Source of the DNA: an uncultured Lachnospiraceae bacterium
GTDB lineage: Bacteria > Bacillota > Clostridia > Lachnospirales > Lachnospiraceae
Assembly (NCBI GenBank): GCA_910588845.1
Contig: CAJURU010000056.1
Location: 1 to 11,285 of the forward strand
Reading direction: 5' to 3'
Length of the DNA stretch: 11,285 bases
Part shown: positions 6,901 through 11,285 of the stretch, piece by piece
Layout of the letters: the number at the start of each line of letters is the position of its first letter
How positions within the stretch are numbered: position 1 is the stretch's first letter
Made by a program: the position numbers and the translations under genes
Notes under the pieces: generated by a model
The model's input: the letters and a program-made list of their open reading frames with translations, nothing else
Told to the model about the DNA's origin: nothing
Database searches by the model: none

Positions 6901-7146
6901 ACTTGTGATAATCAGCTACAAATCAATGGTCCAGTGATTGCGAACTCAGTCAAAATGCATCGCACGTTCGGGGCGGATAATCTTGTTAGTTATACTGGTT
7001 CACATGGCGCCAAATCCGAAAAGAACGTTTCTAGTGAAGTGTTTAACCTTAGCGCGCTAACTTATCTTTGGTCCTTTGCACAGGCTGGAAGGTATCAGTC
7101 GAGCTATACGGATGTTTACTCCAGGGAACTGGCTCCGAGATATTAA
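3904..7146 (+). CDS. Large secreted Cys-patterned surface protein, Saccharibacteria-like (ELAPRY C-terminus)
   Basis: A 1080-residue protein. The ATG at 3904 is chosen over a GTG at 3895 because AGGAG (3891-3895) lies 8 bases upstream and it overlaps the previous TGA. Residues 1-37 are a signal peptide (basic start, hydrophobic core, HGVSA then GN). The mature part has 18 Cys. N-terminal module: C54, C64, C92, C182. Then three modules with the same layout, a first pair and a second pair ending in A-C: C290/C296/C328/C358, C442/C454/C523/C570, C654/C671/C720/C765. They are joined by Pro-rich linkers (HVDKPEEPTDK, RPENPPEGGPDPYGPK). The C-terminal region at about 910-1080 is beta-rich (GTLTINGNVTLD, PQVVIYVDGNIAI, QLQINGPVIANSV) with C980 and C1001, and ends YSRELAPRY. 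Endings of this type recur in large uncharacterised Saccharibacteria surface proteins, as I recall them. The modules are probably disulfide-bonded beta-sandwiches; adhesion to a host cell is inference. Confidence 0.75.
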   Translation: MRVSNVRKTILYGVLSTIFCSLAVLSGIMFFSHGVSAGNVTGANGGKPPASTPCGGLNGHSTFCGEFGVSWRYYTLSQVSSIANYSGPANTCAEEDVEGIWILAYEWVNGDGSFQGKQVLDRPNKNVHVAQVQPPYSTGWYKFVGPTVLADTKDWTDAKEAYEYYRSAFDGNTSWENTTWFCGNEDPDPRTGAIKADSSINVSGVSGDKTGADVGSKNYDNSLEKTAAMTVSVQTSTSQISGQIWHNQYYKNTSDGWAAVKQKAKKYKGITLDLYWDVKGGKSGDKYDACDGKWTCETLWAIPAKETTDKQEKVGSVNYTVNAGDEYCHTMTVEPTKFKFNNSEGVTDEAGRAHTRACVNVSHVDKPEEPTDKFKANSSVEVPNASSQLGGYDPGKQTSDWDKAVGLKVSTDSDSLQFTLSHNMSFSVEDSNRNIWRYWDSCAYTVGSGENITCVGDWVYVGSSTSLSYELTGDTGKVAENSKSENGTYKAGIDKNTQNQNELVASNTYTISGMEPGKTYRVCHKIKYTPKSYTTPITEKLIWTGPWSIGPQWIYGTPQANGDSEDSEACIEITRPENPPEGGPDPYGPKNNGSSNADVMFAGEQTNIGWKVEAKSVPTRRVTDYSAVGFVVRDDVASAAAMNSGMAHQPSDPCVYFGSKAALIGFGGTTCAEFSGDGLSVAENTDGLSGIKVEKIPSSSGAFTKQINIAVPDNVGAKYCNSYGYKWGYWWGVVKGETAENLTDDAATWTHVNGKDYWTNYSPACRTIAKKPNFAIWNGSIFSGGGIVSSTAPRHNDANSGQPTKLNDDGNKTTYGSWAENLAVAGSNISRFASSGAYGAGLPGLVSGNNWNMAWLTISNDGLKSSGSVLGNSGINYNSSYDTRLSAYLKGSATNDVPNQSATTYSGASGVAGTQILYFNPGGTNGTLTINGNVTLDSAKKENIYELPQVVIYVDGNIAIDPSVTRLDAWLIATGDIDTCRGWQDNTTETRSLNRNANATCDNQLQINGPVIANSVKMHRTFGADNLVSYTGSHGAKSEKNVSSEVFNLSALTYLWSFAQAGRYQSSYTDVYSRELAPRY

Positions 7147-7178
7147 GTATCTTATTACTTTACTTTTAGCATTTATAT

Positions 7179-7490
7179 CTAAAAAATGTTCTCATAATCC
7201 TGCAGGTCATGGAAGATTCCGAGGACATGTGCTTCGTTGCCTGCGATTTTATACAGCATAAAATATTTATGCCGTCTGAAATGAATTGTCCGATATCCTA
7301 AAGCCCGCAAGCGGGGATGGTCACACAGCTTAAGGCTGCCAGCCACAGTGGAAAGCCTTGCTGTGGTTTCCTCCATATCATCTGCAACCCTGGACGCCGC
7401 CTGGTCGCTTTGGAGTTCATAAATCAGATAATGGAGAATTTTTCTAAAATGTTCTTGTGCTTCCGCTGAAAAAATAACTTCATATACCAT
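7179..7490 (-). CDS. RelE/ParE-superfamily toxin
   Basis: A 103-residue protein starting MVYEVIFSAEAQEHFRKILH, with the superfamily's alpha-helical hairpin at residues 8-60 and the terminal beta-sheet: LRALGYRTIHFRRHKYFMLY, then VLGIFHDLQDYENIF. The Arg/His-rich strand and the VxxIxHxxxDY ending are typical of RelE/ParE toxins (ribosome-dependent mRNA interferases or gyrase poisons); which activity applies cannot be told. Length is normal. Its ATG at 7490 lies inside the antitoxin gene, overlapping the antitoxin end by 11 bases, the usual coupled order of antitoxin first and toxin second. It ends 32 bases from the convergent 1080-aa gene. Confidence 0.85.
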   Translation of the reverse strand: MVYEVIFSAEAQEHFRKILHYLIYELQSDQAASRVADDMEETTARLSTVAGSLKLCDHPRLRALGYRTIHFRRHKYFMLYKIAGNEAHVLGIFHDLQDYENIF

Positions 7491-7719
7491 ATTCCTGCCT
7501 CAGATCTGAAAGAAAATCCTTGGCGTTTTTGCATTCGCCGTTGGCAATCTGCCGTTCAGAAGTCTCTGCAATCTTGATGATATCCTCTTCGCCCAGCAAT
7601 GGGAATGGATACTCTGCCCCGCGCTGCTTAAACAGGCTTTTGGCGTAATCCTGGATTTTAATCAGATCGGTCTCCGGCAGCACTTCCAGCATGGAAATCG
7701 TGTTTTCTAATGTACTCAT
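7480..7719 (-). CDS. Antitoxin partner of the RelE/ParE-type toxin
   Basis: A 79-residue acidic protein (MSTLENTISMLEVLPETDLI, then KIQDYAKSLFKQRG) with an N-terminal helical part and a C-terminal toxin-neutralising tail (NAKDFLSDLRQEYGI). It is the upstream, overlapping partner of the toxin and begins after a strong ribosome binding site (AAGAAGGAGGAG, 7 bases from the ATG). Antitoxins of this pairing normally also repress their own promoter; no clear ribbon-helix-helix or AbrB-type signature is visible, so the DNA-binding class is unassigned. The call rests mainly on gene order, size and overlap. Confidence 0.75.
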   Translation of the reverse strand: MSTLENTISMLEVLPETDLIKIQDYAKSLFKQRGAEYPFPLLGEEDIIKIAETSERQIANGECKNAKDFLSDLRQEYGI

Positions 7720-7772
7720 CCCGGCTCTCCTCCTTCTTTCTAATATGAAATTGGCATAATCCTATTAAAACT

Positions 7773-7801
7773 ATTATAACATCTTACGGCATGAATATAA
7801 A
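7773..7801 (-). promoter_or_regulatory. Promoter of the toxin-antitoxin operon
   Basis: On the minus strand, TGT followed by consensus TATAAT (7773-7778) is an extended -10, with TTTATA (7796-7801) as a weak -35 at 17-bp spacing. It lies about 54 bases upstream of the antitoxin ATG. Confidence 0.6.
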
Positions 7802-7828
7802 CACTTTTAAAAAATATCTGTTGTGGGT

Positions 7829-8401
7829 TCAGAACAATGTCATCTTAAGTATCGCCTCGTCTCGCTCATCCTGTCTAATGCCGAGATAAAGCTTGGTAGT
7901 CTCGTAACTGCTGTGGTTATAGATATCTACAACTACTGCCAGTGATACATCCCCGTTTGTGATTGCATGATATCCCCAAGTCTTCCGCAAAGAATGACAG
8001 GCGATCTTGCCCATAATCCCCAGTTCCACTACTGCGGCATGGATAATCCGCCACGCCTGCACCCGACTGATTGCCTTTGGCTCTTTACGGTTATTGGCAA
8101 AAATATAATCGCCCCGGCGGTGGAGGTAACAATGCTTGAGTGCGCCCAGCAGCTGTGGGTTTAAAGCAATGGTGCGCTTTTTCTTGGTCTTCTTTTCTGT
8201 CACGGTAATATGAGTACGGAATGCCTGTCTTTCTTCGTCATACACATCCGACCATTTAAGCCGGAGCAGGTCGCTAATCCGAAGAACGGTATATGTCCCC
8301 ATCAACACAAGCGTATAATTACGCAGTTGGCCTTTCTTCAAAAAATAATTTGCAAGTTCCTTTAACTGTTTCTTGTCCCTGATTGGTTCTGTTGCTGCCA
8401 T
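7829..8401 (-). CDS. Short tyrosine recombinase, catalytic domain only
   Basis: A 190-residue site-specific recombinase from the ATG at 8401 (MAATEPIRDKKQLKELANYF). The catalytic set is complete: R41 (TVLRISDLLRLKW), K70 or K71 in the beta-hairpin (TEKKTKKKRTIAL), H136 and R139 (CHSLRKTWGYH), H163 (YNHSSYETTK) and nucleophile Y172 (KLYLGI). It lacks the N-terminal SAM-like core-binding domain of the usual 280-400-residue integrases, a short form that I recall as common in Lachnospiraceae accessory loci. It likely cuts and rejoins DNA at nearby sites, by insertion or inversion. A longer reading to 8458 adds 19 residues without better signals. A candidate promoter at 8480-8507 overlaps one of two repeats discussed separately. 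Confidence 0.85.
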   Translation of the reverse strand: MAATEPIRDKKQLKELANYFLKKGQLRNYTLVLMGTYTVLRISDLLRLKWSDVYDEERQAFRTHITVTEKKTKKKRTIALNPQLLGALKHCYLHRRGDYIFANNRKEPKAISRVQAWRIIHAAVVELGIMGKIACHSLRKTWGYHAITNGDVSLAVVVDIYNHSSYETTKLYLGIRQDERDEAILKMTLF

Positions 8402-8466
8402 AATAAATAAAGCCCCCTTTTTTCTTTGATAGAAATAAGTATAACCTATCAAGAACAAGAGGACAC

Positions 8467-8494
8467 TCGTAACATTTTGTTTATACTGTAACCT
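8467..8494. repeat. Candidate recombinase-site repeat, left copy
   Basis: The 28-bp sequence beginning TCGTAACA matches the reverse complement of 8686-8713 at 19 of 28 positions (shared pattern GTAACA-N3-TGTTTAT-N2-TGT-N-AC). It lies 66 bases upstream of the recombinase start and overlaps its -10 box. Confidence 0.4.
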
Positions 8495-8507
8495 ATTTTA
8501 ACATCAA
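8480..8507 (-). promoter_or_regulatory. Candidate promoter of the tyrosine recombinase
   Basis: On the minus strand, TTGATG (8502-8507) and TATAAA (8480-8485) are spaced 16 bp and sit about 80 bases before the recombinase ATG. The -10 box falls inside the left repeat, so a protein bound there would affect transcription. Confidence 0.5.
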
Positions 8508-8509
8508 GA

Positions 8510-8538
8510 TTGACAAGATTCAAGGAAAAAATTATTTT
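8510..8538 (+). promoter_or_regulatory. Candidate forward promoter inside the repeat-bounded segment
   Basis: A consensus -35 TTGACA (8510-8515) is followed after exactly 17 bp by TATTTT (8533-8538). It faces the ORF at 8808, about 260 bases downstream, and lies between the two oppositely oriented repeats. Confidence 0.5.
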
Positions 8539-8685
8539 TGTCCAAATACCGTCCCCAAATTTTTACAACAAGCATGGTTTATCTGCCAATATTTAGTAAT
8601 TCCTGCGCCGTTTTCTTTTTAATGAGGCGTGAATTTAGTGATAAAACGGCATTTTATGGGATTTAGCCATTAAGTTATCTGCCAG

Positions 8686-8713
8686 ATGTAACATAATAAA
8701 CATTCTGTTACAT
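8686..8713. repeat. Palindromic repeat, right copy
   Basis: ATGTAACA (8686-8693) and TGTTACAT (8706-8713) are perfect 8-bp inverted arms around 12 bases. As a unit it is related in inverse orientation to 8467-8494. A further ATGTAACAT occurs at 11268-11276 near the window's right end. It could be an operator, a recombinase core site, or a small hairpin. Confidence 0.5.
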
Positions 8714-8807
8714 CCGACCCCTGAGGGCGGATTTTTGGACAGTTAATACAATGTCTTATCAATACTGAGCGAAAGCTAGTAAATTTACAGAAAAGGTGGT
8801 GTTGTGT

Positions 8808-9242
8808 ATGGTATATGATCACGGCACATGCTACGGGGGATTTATAGACCATTTGTTTGGAAGAGATTTTGTCATAAAGTCCGATATTGTTTCTCTTCGA
8901 ACTGATAATTCCTCAAGAAGATTCCAAAGGTGGATTAAACATTCCCTGCTTTATCAAATTATCACTTGGATACCGTTTCACGTTTGCGACTGGGCCTTAT
9001 GGGAAATAGAATATAAACATTTCGGCAGTTGCCCGTGGTGCGGCAGGCAATATTTCATCCGCTCGAAAAAAGGTTGTCAAAGGTTAAAAGAGTGTTGTGC
9101 GGATACGAAAAAGCGTCTTGGCTCCAAGCCAGGCAGCAATGCAGTTCCTGGTGGTGGCTGCGGCTACGGTAGCGCCGTATATGATAGTTCTCGCGATTGC
9201 TATCGTGATGGCTGCGGTCGAACGTACACGCGGGACGATTAA
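8808..9242 (+). CDS. Unknown Cys-rich protein, possibly the first half of a frameshifted gene
   Basis: A 144-residue ORF from an ATG preceded by AAAAGGTGGTG. Residues 1-100 look genuine: a Trp/Phe-rich stretch (SLLYQIITWIPFHVCDWALW, about 46-65) and a zinc-ribbon-like cluster SCPWCGRQYFIRSKKGC then QRLKECC (C75, C78, C90, C96, C97). After about residue 105 the reading becomes low-complexity (GSKPGSNAVPGGGCGYG), and from there the +1 frame has the more protein-like content. The simplest reading is that coding continues in that other frame after a one-base insertion, perhaps in the A5 run near 9108-9112. Then the product would be about 256 residues: cysteine domain plus membrane part. I do not recognise the family. 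Confidence 0.5.
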   Translation: MVYDHGTCYGGFIDHLFGRDFVIKSDIVSLRTDNSSRRFQRWIKHSLLYQIITWIPFHVCDWALWEIEYKHFGSCPWCGRQYFIRSKKGCQRLKECCADTKKRLGSKPGSNAVPGGGCGYGSAVYDSSRDCYRDGCGRTYTRDD

Positions 9243-9579
9243 AATGGCTGTCTTGTATCGTGACTATTTGGTGGATGATAATGTAAATATGGCGGCGCTA
9301 ATTGCCAGTCTCTCAAGTATCTTACTTCGGGTCTTAGGAATCGGTCACGCTTTTGTCGGCCCAGCGCAAACTTGCGCTATATTTCTCCTCGATTCGAATA
9401 GATACGGAATTCCAGTTAGTTCCGCCTATTCACTCCACCCAAAAATTAAGCCCCTCTATGAAGCTATATACCAGGAGAGGAAGCTCCTGTTTATGTATAA
9501 CGGATTTTTTGTTAGAGTATCATTTATTTTTACATACACATTTTGCGTAATCTGTAATTTTCTTGTGCAAGGCATTTGA
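9097..9579 (+). CDS. Unknown membrane protein, possibly the second half of the same frameshifted gene
   Basis: The frame is open from 9088 (after a TAA at 9085) to a TGA at 9579. The first usable starts are GTG at 9097 and ATG at 9139; neither has a good ribosome binding site (AAAGG is 13 bases before the GTG). From MQFLVVAAATVAPYMIVLAI it has one strong membrane segment (about residues 15-41), a possible second (MAALIASLSSILLRVLGIGH) and a hydrophobic C-terminus (FMYNGFFVRVSFIFTYTFCV). It overlaps the preceding ORF by 146 bases in another frame, far more than coupling needs, which supports a broken single gene. Function unknown. Confidence 0.5.
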   Translation: MRIRKSVLAPSQAAMQFLVVAAATVAPYMIVLAIAIVMAAVERTRGTIKMAVLYRDYLVDDNVNMAALIASLSSILLRVLGIGHAFVGPAQTCAIFLLDSNRYGIPVSSAYSLHPKIKPLYEAIYQERKLLFMYNGFFVRVSFIFTYTFCVICNFLVQGI

Positions 9580-9926
9580 AGGAAACGATGTGGAACATCG
9601 TTGACTGAAAACAACGCAGCAAAAGGAAACTACAGCGGGCAAAATTGCATGGTTTAAAACAATTTGTCAACGTGGGGGGATTGTCGGGTAGATACAAATA
9701 AAAATGCTGAACAGATGCAGTATTTTTCCGTCTAGAAATGTCAATGAGCTATAGTTATCATTGGATGCGCTGGATTATATTTATATAAAAATGTGAAATA
9801 CAGTTCAATAATTGTGGTTGCTCGGCATACCAAAGAGCTTATAATTGCTCCTTTTATCAAGTGATAGTACAATCGGAACACTGGTCTGCCAAGACCAAGT
9901 ATTTTAACAGTCAGGAGGGAACTATC
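9580..9926. other. Gene-free stretch before the secreted-protein gene
   Basis: About 347 bases with no supportable gene. It contains a perfect 8-bp hairpin at 9584-9602 (AACGATGT, loop GGA, ACATCGTT) just after the upstream stop but without a U tract, and the promoter region of the next gene. Nothing else stands out. Confidence 0.6.
9845..9873 (+). promoter_or_regulatory. Candidate promoter of the secreted-protein gene
   Basis: TTGCTC (9845-9850) and TACAAT (9868-9873) are spaced exactly 17 bp. Transcription would start near 9880 and give a 5' leader of about 45 bases that contains a 6-bp hairpin (TGGTCT, loop GCCA, AGACCA). Confidence 0.55.
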
Positions 9927-11084
9927 ATGAGAACAAGGAAAGTAACTTTGACATTGTTGACAGTGATAAGTTTTATGATTCTGTTCATGGCTTGTCCGCC
10001 GGAGGCAGAAGCCGCAAGCAAGCTAAAAACGATTACTGTCACAAAAATTGACCAGCAAACTGCCAAAAAAGTCCACAAGCAACTTTTGAAGGGAAAAAAG
10101 TTTAAACTGCGGTTTAGAGGAGGTGAAAAAAACTTTTATAAGCAATTCCAAAAGCTGAGCAAGAAGGTTGCGAACTGTACGGATGAAGGGTTTAATATTT
10201 TTCCCATTTGTATGCAGGATGCAGGTTATTATGGTACCGCCGGCTTTGACCAGCAAGGTAACCAGCCGAGAAAATCAGGCGGGTATACGAGTTTCCTTGT
10301 AAAGAGCGGCTACTGTCAGGAGTATATTTATGGCATAAAATTTGCCAAGCGTGAGTACGAGGCTTTGAAGAGGTATGTCGATAAGATTCTCGCAAAATCG
10401 AGATCAACGCTAAAAACGCTTGAGGATGACACATCGACGTGGCTCTTAAGCGAATCGGCAAAAAGGACATATATCAAGAAACTGAATCATGTCATTTCTG
10501 AATATGAAGAATTGCAGCAGTACTTAAAAAGAAAAAAACTTCGCGACCTGCCCGGGACTATGAAGGCTAGGATTTTATTAGAGATAGGTGGGAGCGTTGA
10601 TGCTAATGACTGGGTAAAAACCTCAATGAAGCATAAGGATATGGGTTTTAAACGTAAAAATAGTTTTAAAGACCTATATAACAGAAAAGCTTACGGCCGA
10701 GAGCTTTATATAGCGCATACTCTTTGTAAGATATGTGCAGTATATAACATTGGCGATTTTAGTTGTGTAAAAGAGTCGTCACAACCGAATGGCGTTATGG
10801 TGTGGGTTAAAATGAAAACTCGCAGCGGAAAGACACGGTACGGAGTTTACAGGTACGGTACGCTTAGGTCTACTCGCAGACAAATTAGCTATGAAACAAA
10901 AGAAGCTCTCGTACGATACCGCAAACGTCGTAAAAGCGATAGGGTGATAGGGCAAATTGCCAAAGCTAAGACAATAAGACAGCAAATTGCCGTAGATGGT
11001 ATCAATGTTAGCTTCGGCACTACATCTGGCGATGCGGTTAACTTGACGATTTATGAATTTAATCTCGATAGGTCGGAATGGTAA
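9927..11084 (+). CDS. Secreted Lys-rich protein, transglutaminase-like fold without the catalytic residues
   Basis: A 385-residue protein. The ATG at 9927 is chosen because AGGAGG lies 8 bases upstream and a signal peptide follows directly: basic MRTRK, hydrophobic 6-22, cleavage near AEA-A at 27-30. Residues 31-80 are Lys-rich (KLKTITVTKIDQQTAKKVHK). Residues 118-152 (GGYTSFLVKSGYCQEYIYGI, then KFAKREYEALKRY) and 246-312 (SFKDLYNRKAYGRELYIAHT, then a Cys pair, IGDFSCVKESSQPNGVMVWV and SGKTRYGVYRYGTL) follow the plan of secreted Lachnospiraceae transglutaminase-like proteins as I recall them. Those have G-x-C, then a His before the next strand, then Asp. Here the positions are GRE (257-259), NGV (288-290) and YRYG (308-311), so the triad appears lost. 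It is probably a non-catalytic surface or cell-wall protein; the family call is tentative. Two terminator-like hairpins follow. Confidence 0.6.
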   Translation: MRTRKVTLTLLTVISFMILFMACPPEAEAASKLKTITVTKIDQQTAKKVHKQLLKGKKFKLRFRGGEKNFYKQFQKLSKKVANCTDEGFNIFPICMQDAGYYGTAGFDQQGNQPRKSGGYTSFLVKSGYCQEYIYGIKFAKREYEALKRYVDKILAKSRSTLKTLEDDTSTWLLSESAKRTYIKKLNHVISEYEELQQYLKRKKLRDLPGTMKARILLEIGGSVDANDWVKTSMKHKDMGFKRKNSFKDLYNRKAYGRELYIAHTLCKICAVYNIGDFSCVKESSQPNGVMVWVKMKTRSGKTRYGVYRYGTLRSTRRQISYETKEALVRYRKRRKSDRVIGQIAKAKTIRQQIAVDGINVSFGTTSGDAVNLTIYEFNLDRSEW

Positions 11085-11116
11085 GTCCTGTTTCTCTGAG
11101 GCAGTTTGCCTCCAAT

Positions 11117-11149
11117 AACCAGTCCATGAAAAAAGTGGGCTGGTTTTGC
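11117..11149 (+). terminator. Rho-independent terminator of the secreted-protein gene
   Basis: A 9-bp stem with one G-U pair (AACCAGTCC at 11117-11125, GGGCTGGTT at 11137-11145, A-rich loop) ending in TTTT-G, 33 bases after the stop codon. Confidence 0.7.
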
Positions 11150-11161
11150 TGTCACCTAAAG

Positions 11162-11180
11162 CCCCCGGATTGTCCGGGGG
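11162..11180. terminator. Second strong GC hairpin
   Basis: A perfect 8-bp stem (CCCCCGGA at 11162-11169, TCCGGGGG at 11173-11180) with a 3-nt loop. Only a weak T-rich tail follows on the plus strand. It may reinforce the preceding terminator or serve a convergent transcript from beyond the window. Confidence 0.5.
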
Positions 11181-11285
11181 TTCGGTTAAATTCTGCATTT
11201 AAGCATCTGACATACTCTCCTATAATGAGATTAGCTTGAGCCCAAATAAACCCTGCTTTTGCAGGCAATGTAACATTATCTCAAT

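Larger units (their letters stand above)
8495..8807. other. Gene-free stretch between recombinase and the next gene
   Basis: Together with 8459-8494 this is about 350 bases without a supportable gene. It holds divergent candidate promoters, the second copy of an inverted repeat and the AAAAGGTGGTG ribosome binding site of the next gene. ORFs here are short and without ribosome binding sites. Confidence 0.6.

Noticed and set aside
9105..9113. Programmed -1 frameshift at a run resembling the dnaX slippery site
   Set aside because: In the coding frame the heptamer reads G-AAA-AAG, not a proper X-XXY-YYZ, and the productive second frame is +1, not -1.
11221..11265. TATAAT at 11221-11226 and a CCTGC-TTTT-GCAGG hairpin at 11252-11265
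   Set aside because: No adequate -35 box and no gene visible before the window ends, so neither can be assigned a role.
1..11285. CRISPR array, tRNA, rRNA, insertion-sequence transposase
   Set aside because: No regularly spaced repeats, no cloverleaf or conserved rRNA segments, and no transposase reading frame were found on either strand.

Overview
The window reads as accessory DNA of an anaerobic Firmicute, most likely a Lachnospiraceae-type gut or oral bacterium. The left flank is part of a conjugative or mobilizable element with a MobC relaxosome protein, a CD1845-family membrane protein and small element-specific proteins. The right flank carries a short tyrosine recombinase, a toxin-antitoxin pair and a secreted Lys-rich protein of Lachnospiraceae style. 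No rRNA, tRNA or CRISPR array is visible.

Layout. (1) 18-2382, all minus strand: a tightly overlapping mobile-element operon running from a 57-aa protein through a 232-aa protein, a gene broken by an in-frame TAA and MobC, to the CD1845-like protein, closed by a strong terminator at the left edge. (2) 2399-2962: an attenuator-like hairpin, a GNAT acetyltransferase lacking its N-terminal part, and a gene-free stretch with a long hairpin and short direct repeats. (3) About 2963-7146: a block of different character that resembles Candidatus Saccharibacteria (TM7) surface-protein loci. It has a truncated FISUMP-type C-terminal cassette on the minus strand, then a plus-strand operon of three ATGA-overlapping genes: a 40-aa leaderless ORF ending in an 11-G tract, a 183-aa membrane-anchored protein and a 1080-aa secreted Cys-patterned protein ending in ELAPRY. 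(4) 7179-8401, minus strand: RelE/ParE-type toxin, antitoxin and a catalytic-domain-only tyrosine recombinase. (5) 8459-8807: a noncoding region with two related, oppositely oriented imperfect repeats around a consensus-like promoter. (6) 8808-9579: two overlapping ORFs, possibly one frameshifted gene (Cys-rich zinc-ribbon-like part plus membrane part). (7) 9927-11084: a secreted protein resembling the transglutaminase-like proteins of Lachnospiraceae but lacking the expected catalytic residues, followed by terminators.

The central issue is the block at 2963-7146. Either it is a genuine inter-phylum insertion into a Firmicutes mobile element or the contig is a metagenomic chimera; the left boundary coincides with a decapitated GNAT gene and the right with a 32-bp gap. 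Within it, the leaderless promoter, the G11 tract at a translational-coupling junction, and the three-fold repeated four-cysteine pattern of the large protein are the most interesting signals. At the right, a recombinase beside inverted repeats that enclose a promoter suggests, without proving, an invertible switch. All family and taxon assignments come from reading the sequence and memory of the families; none was searched.
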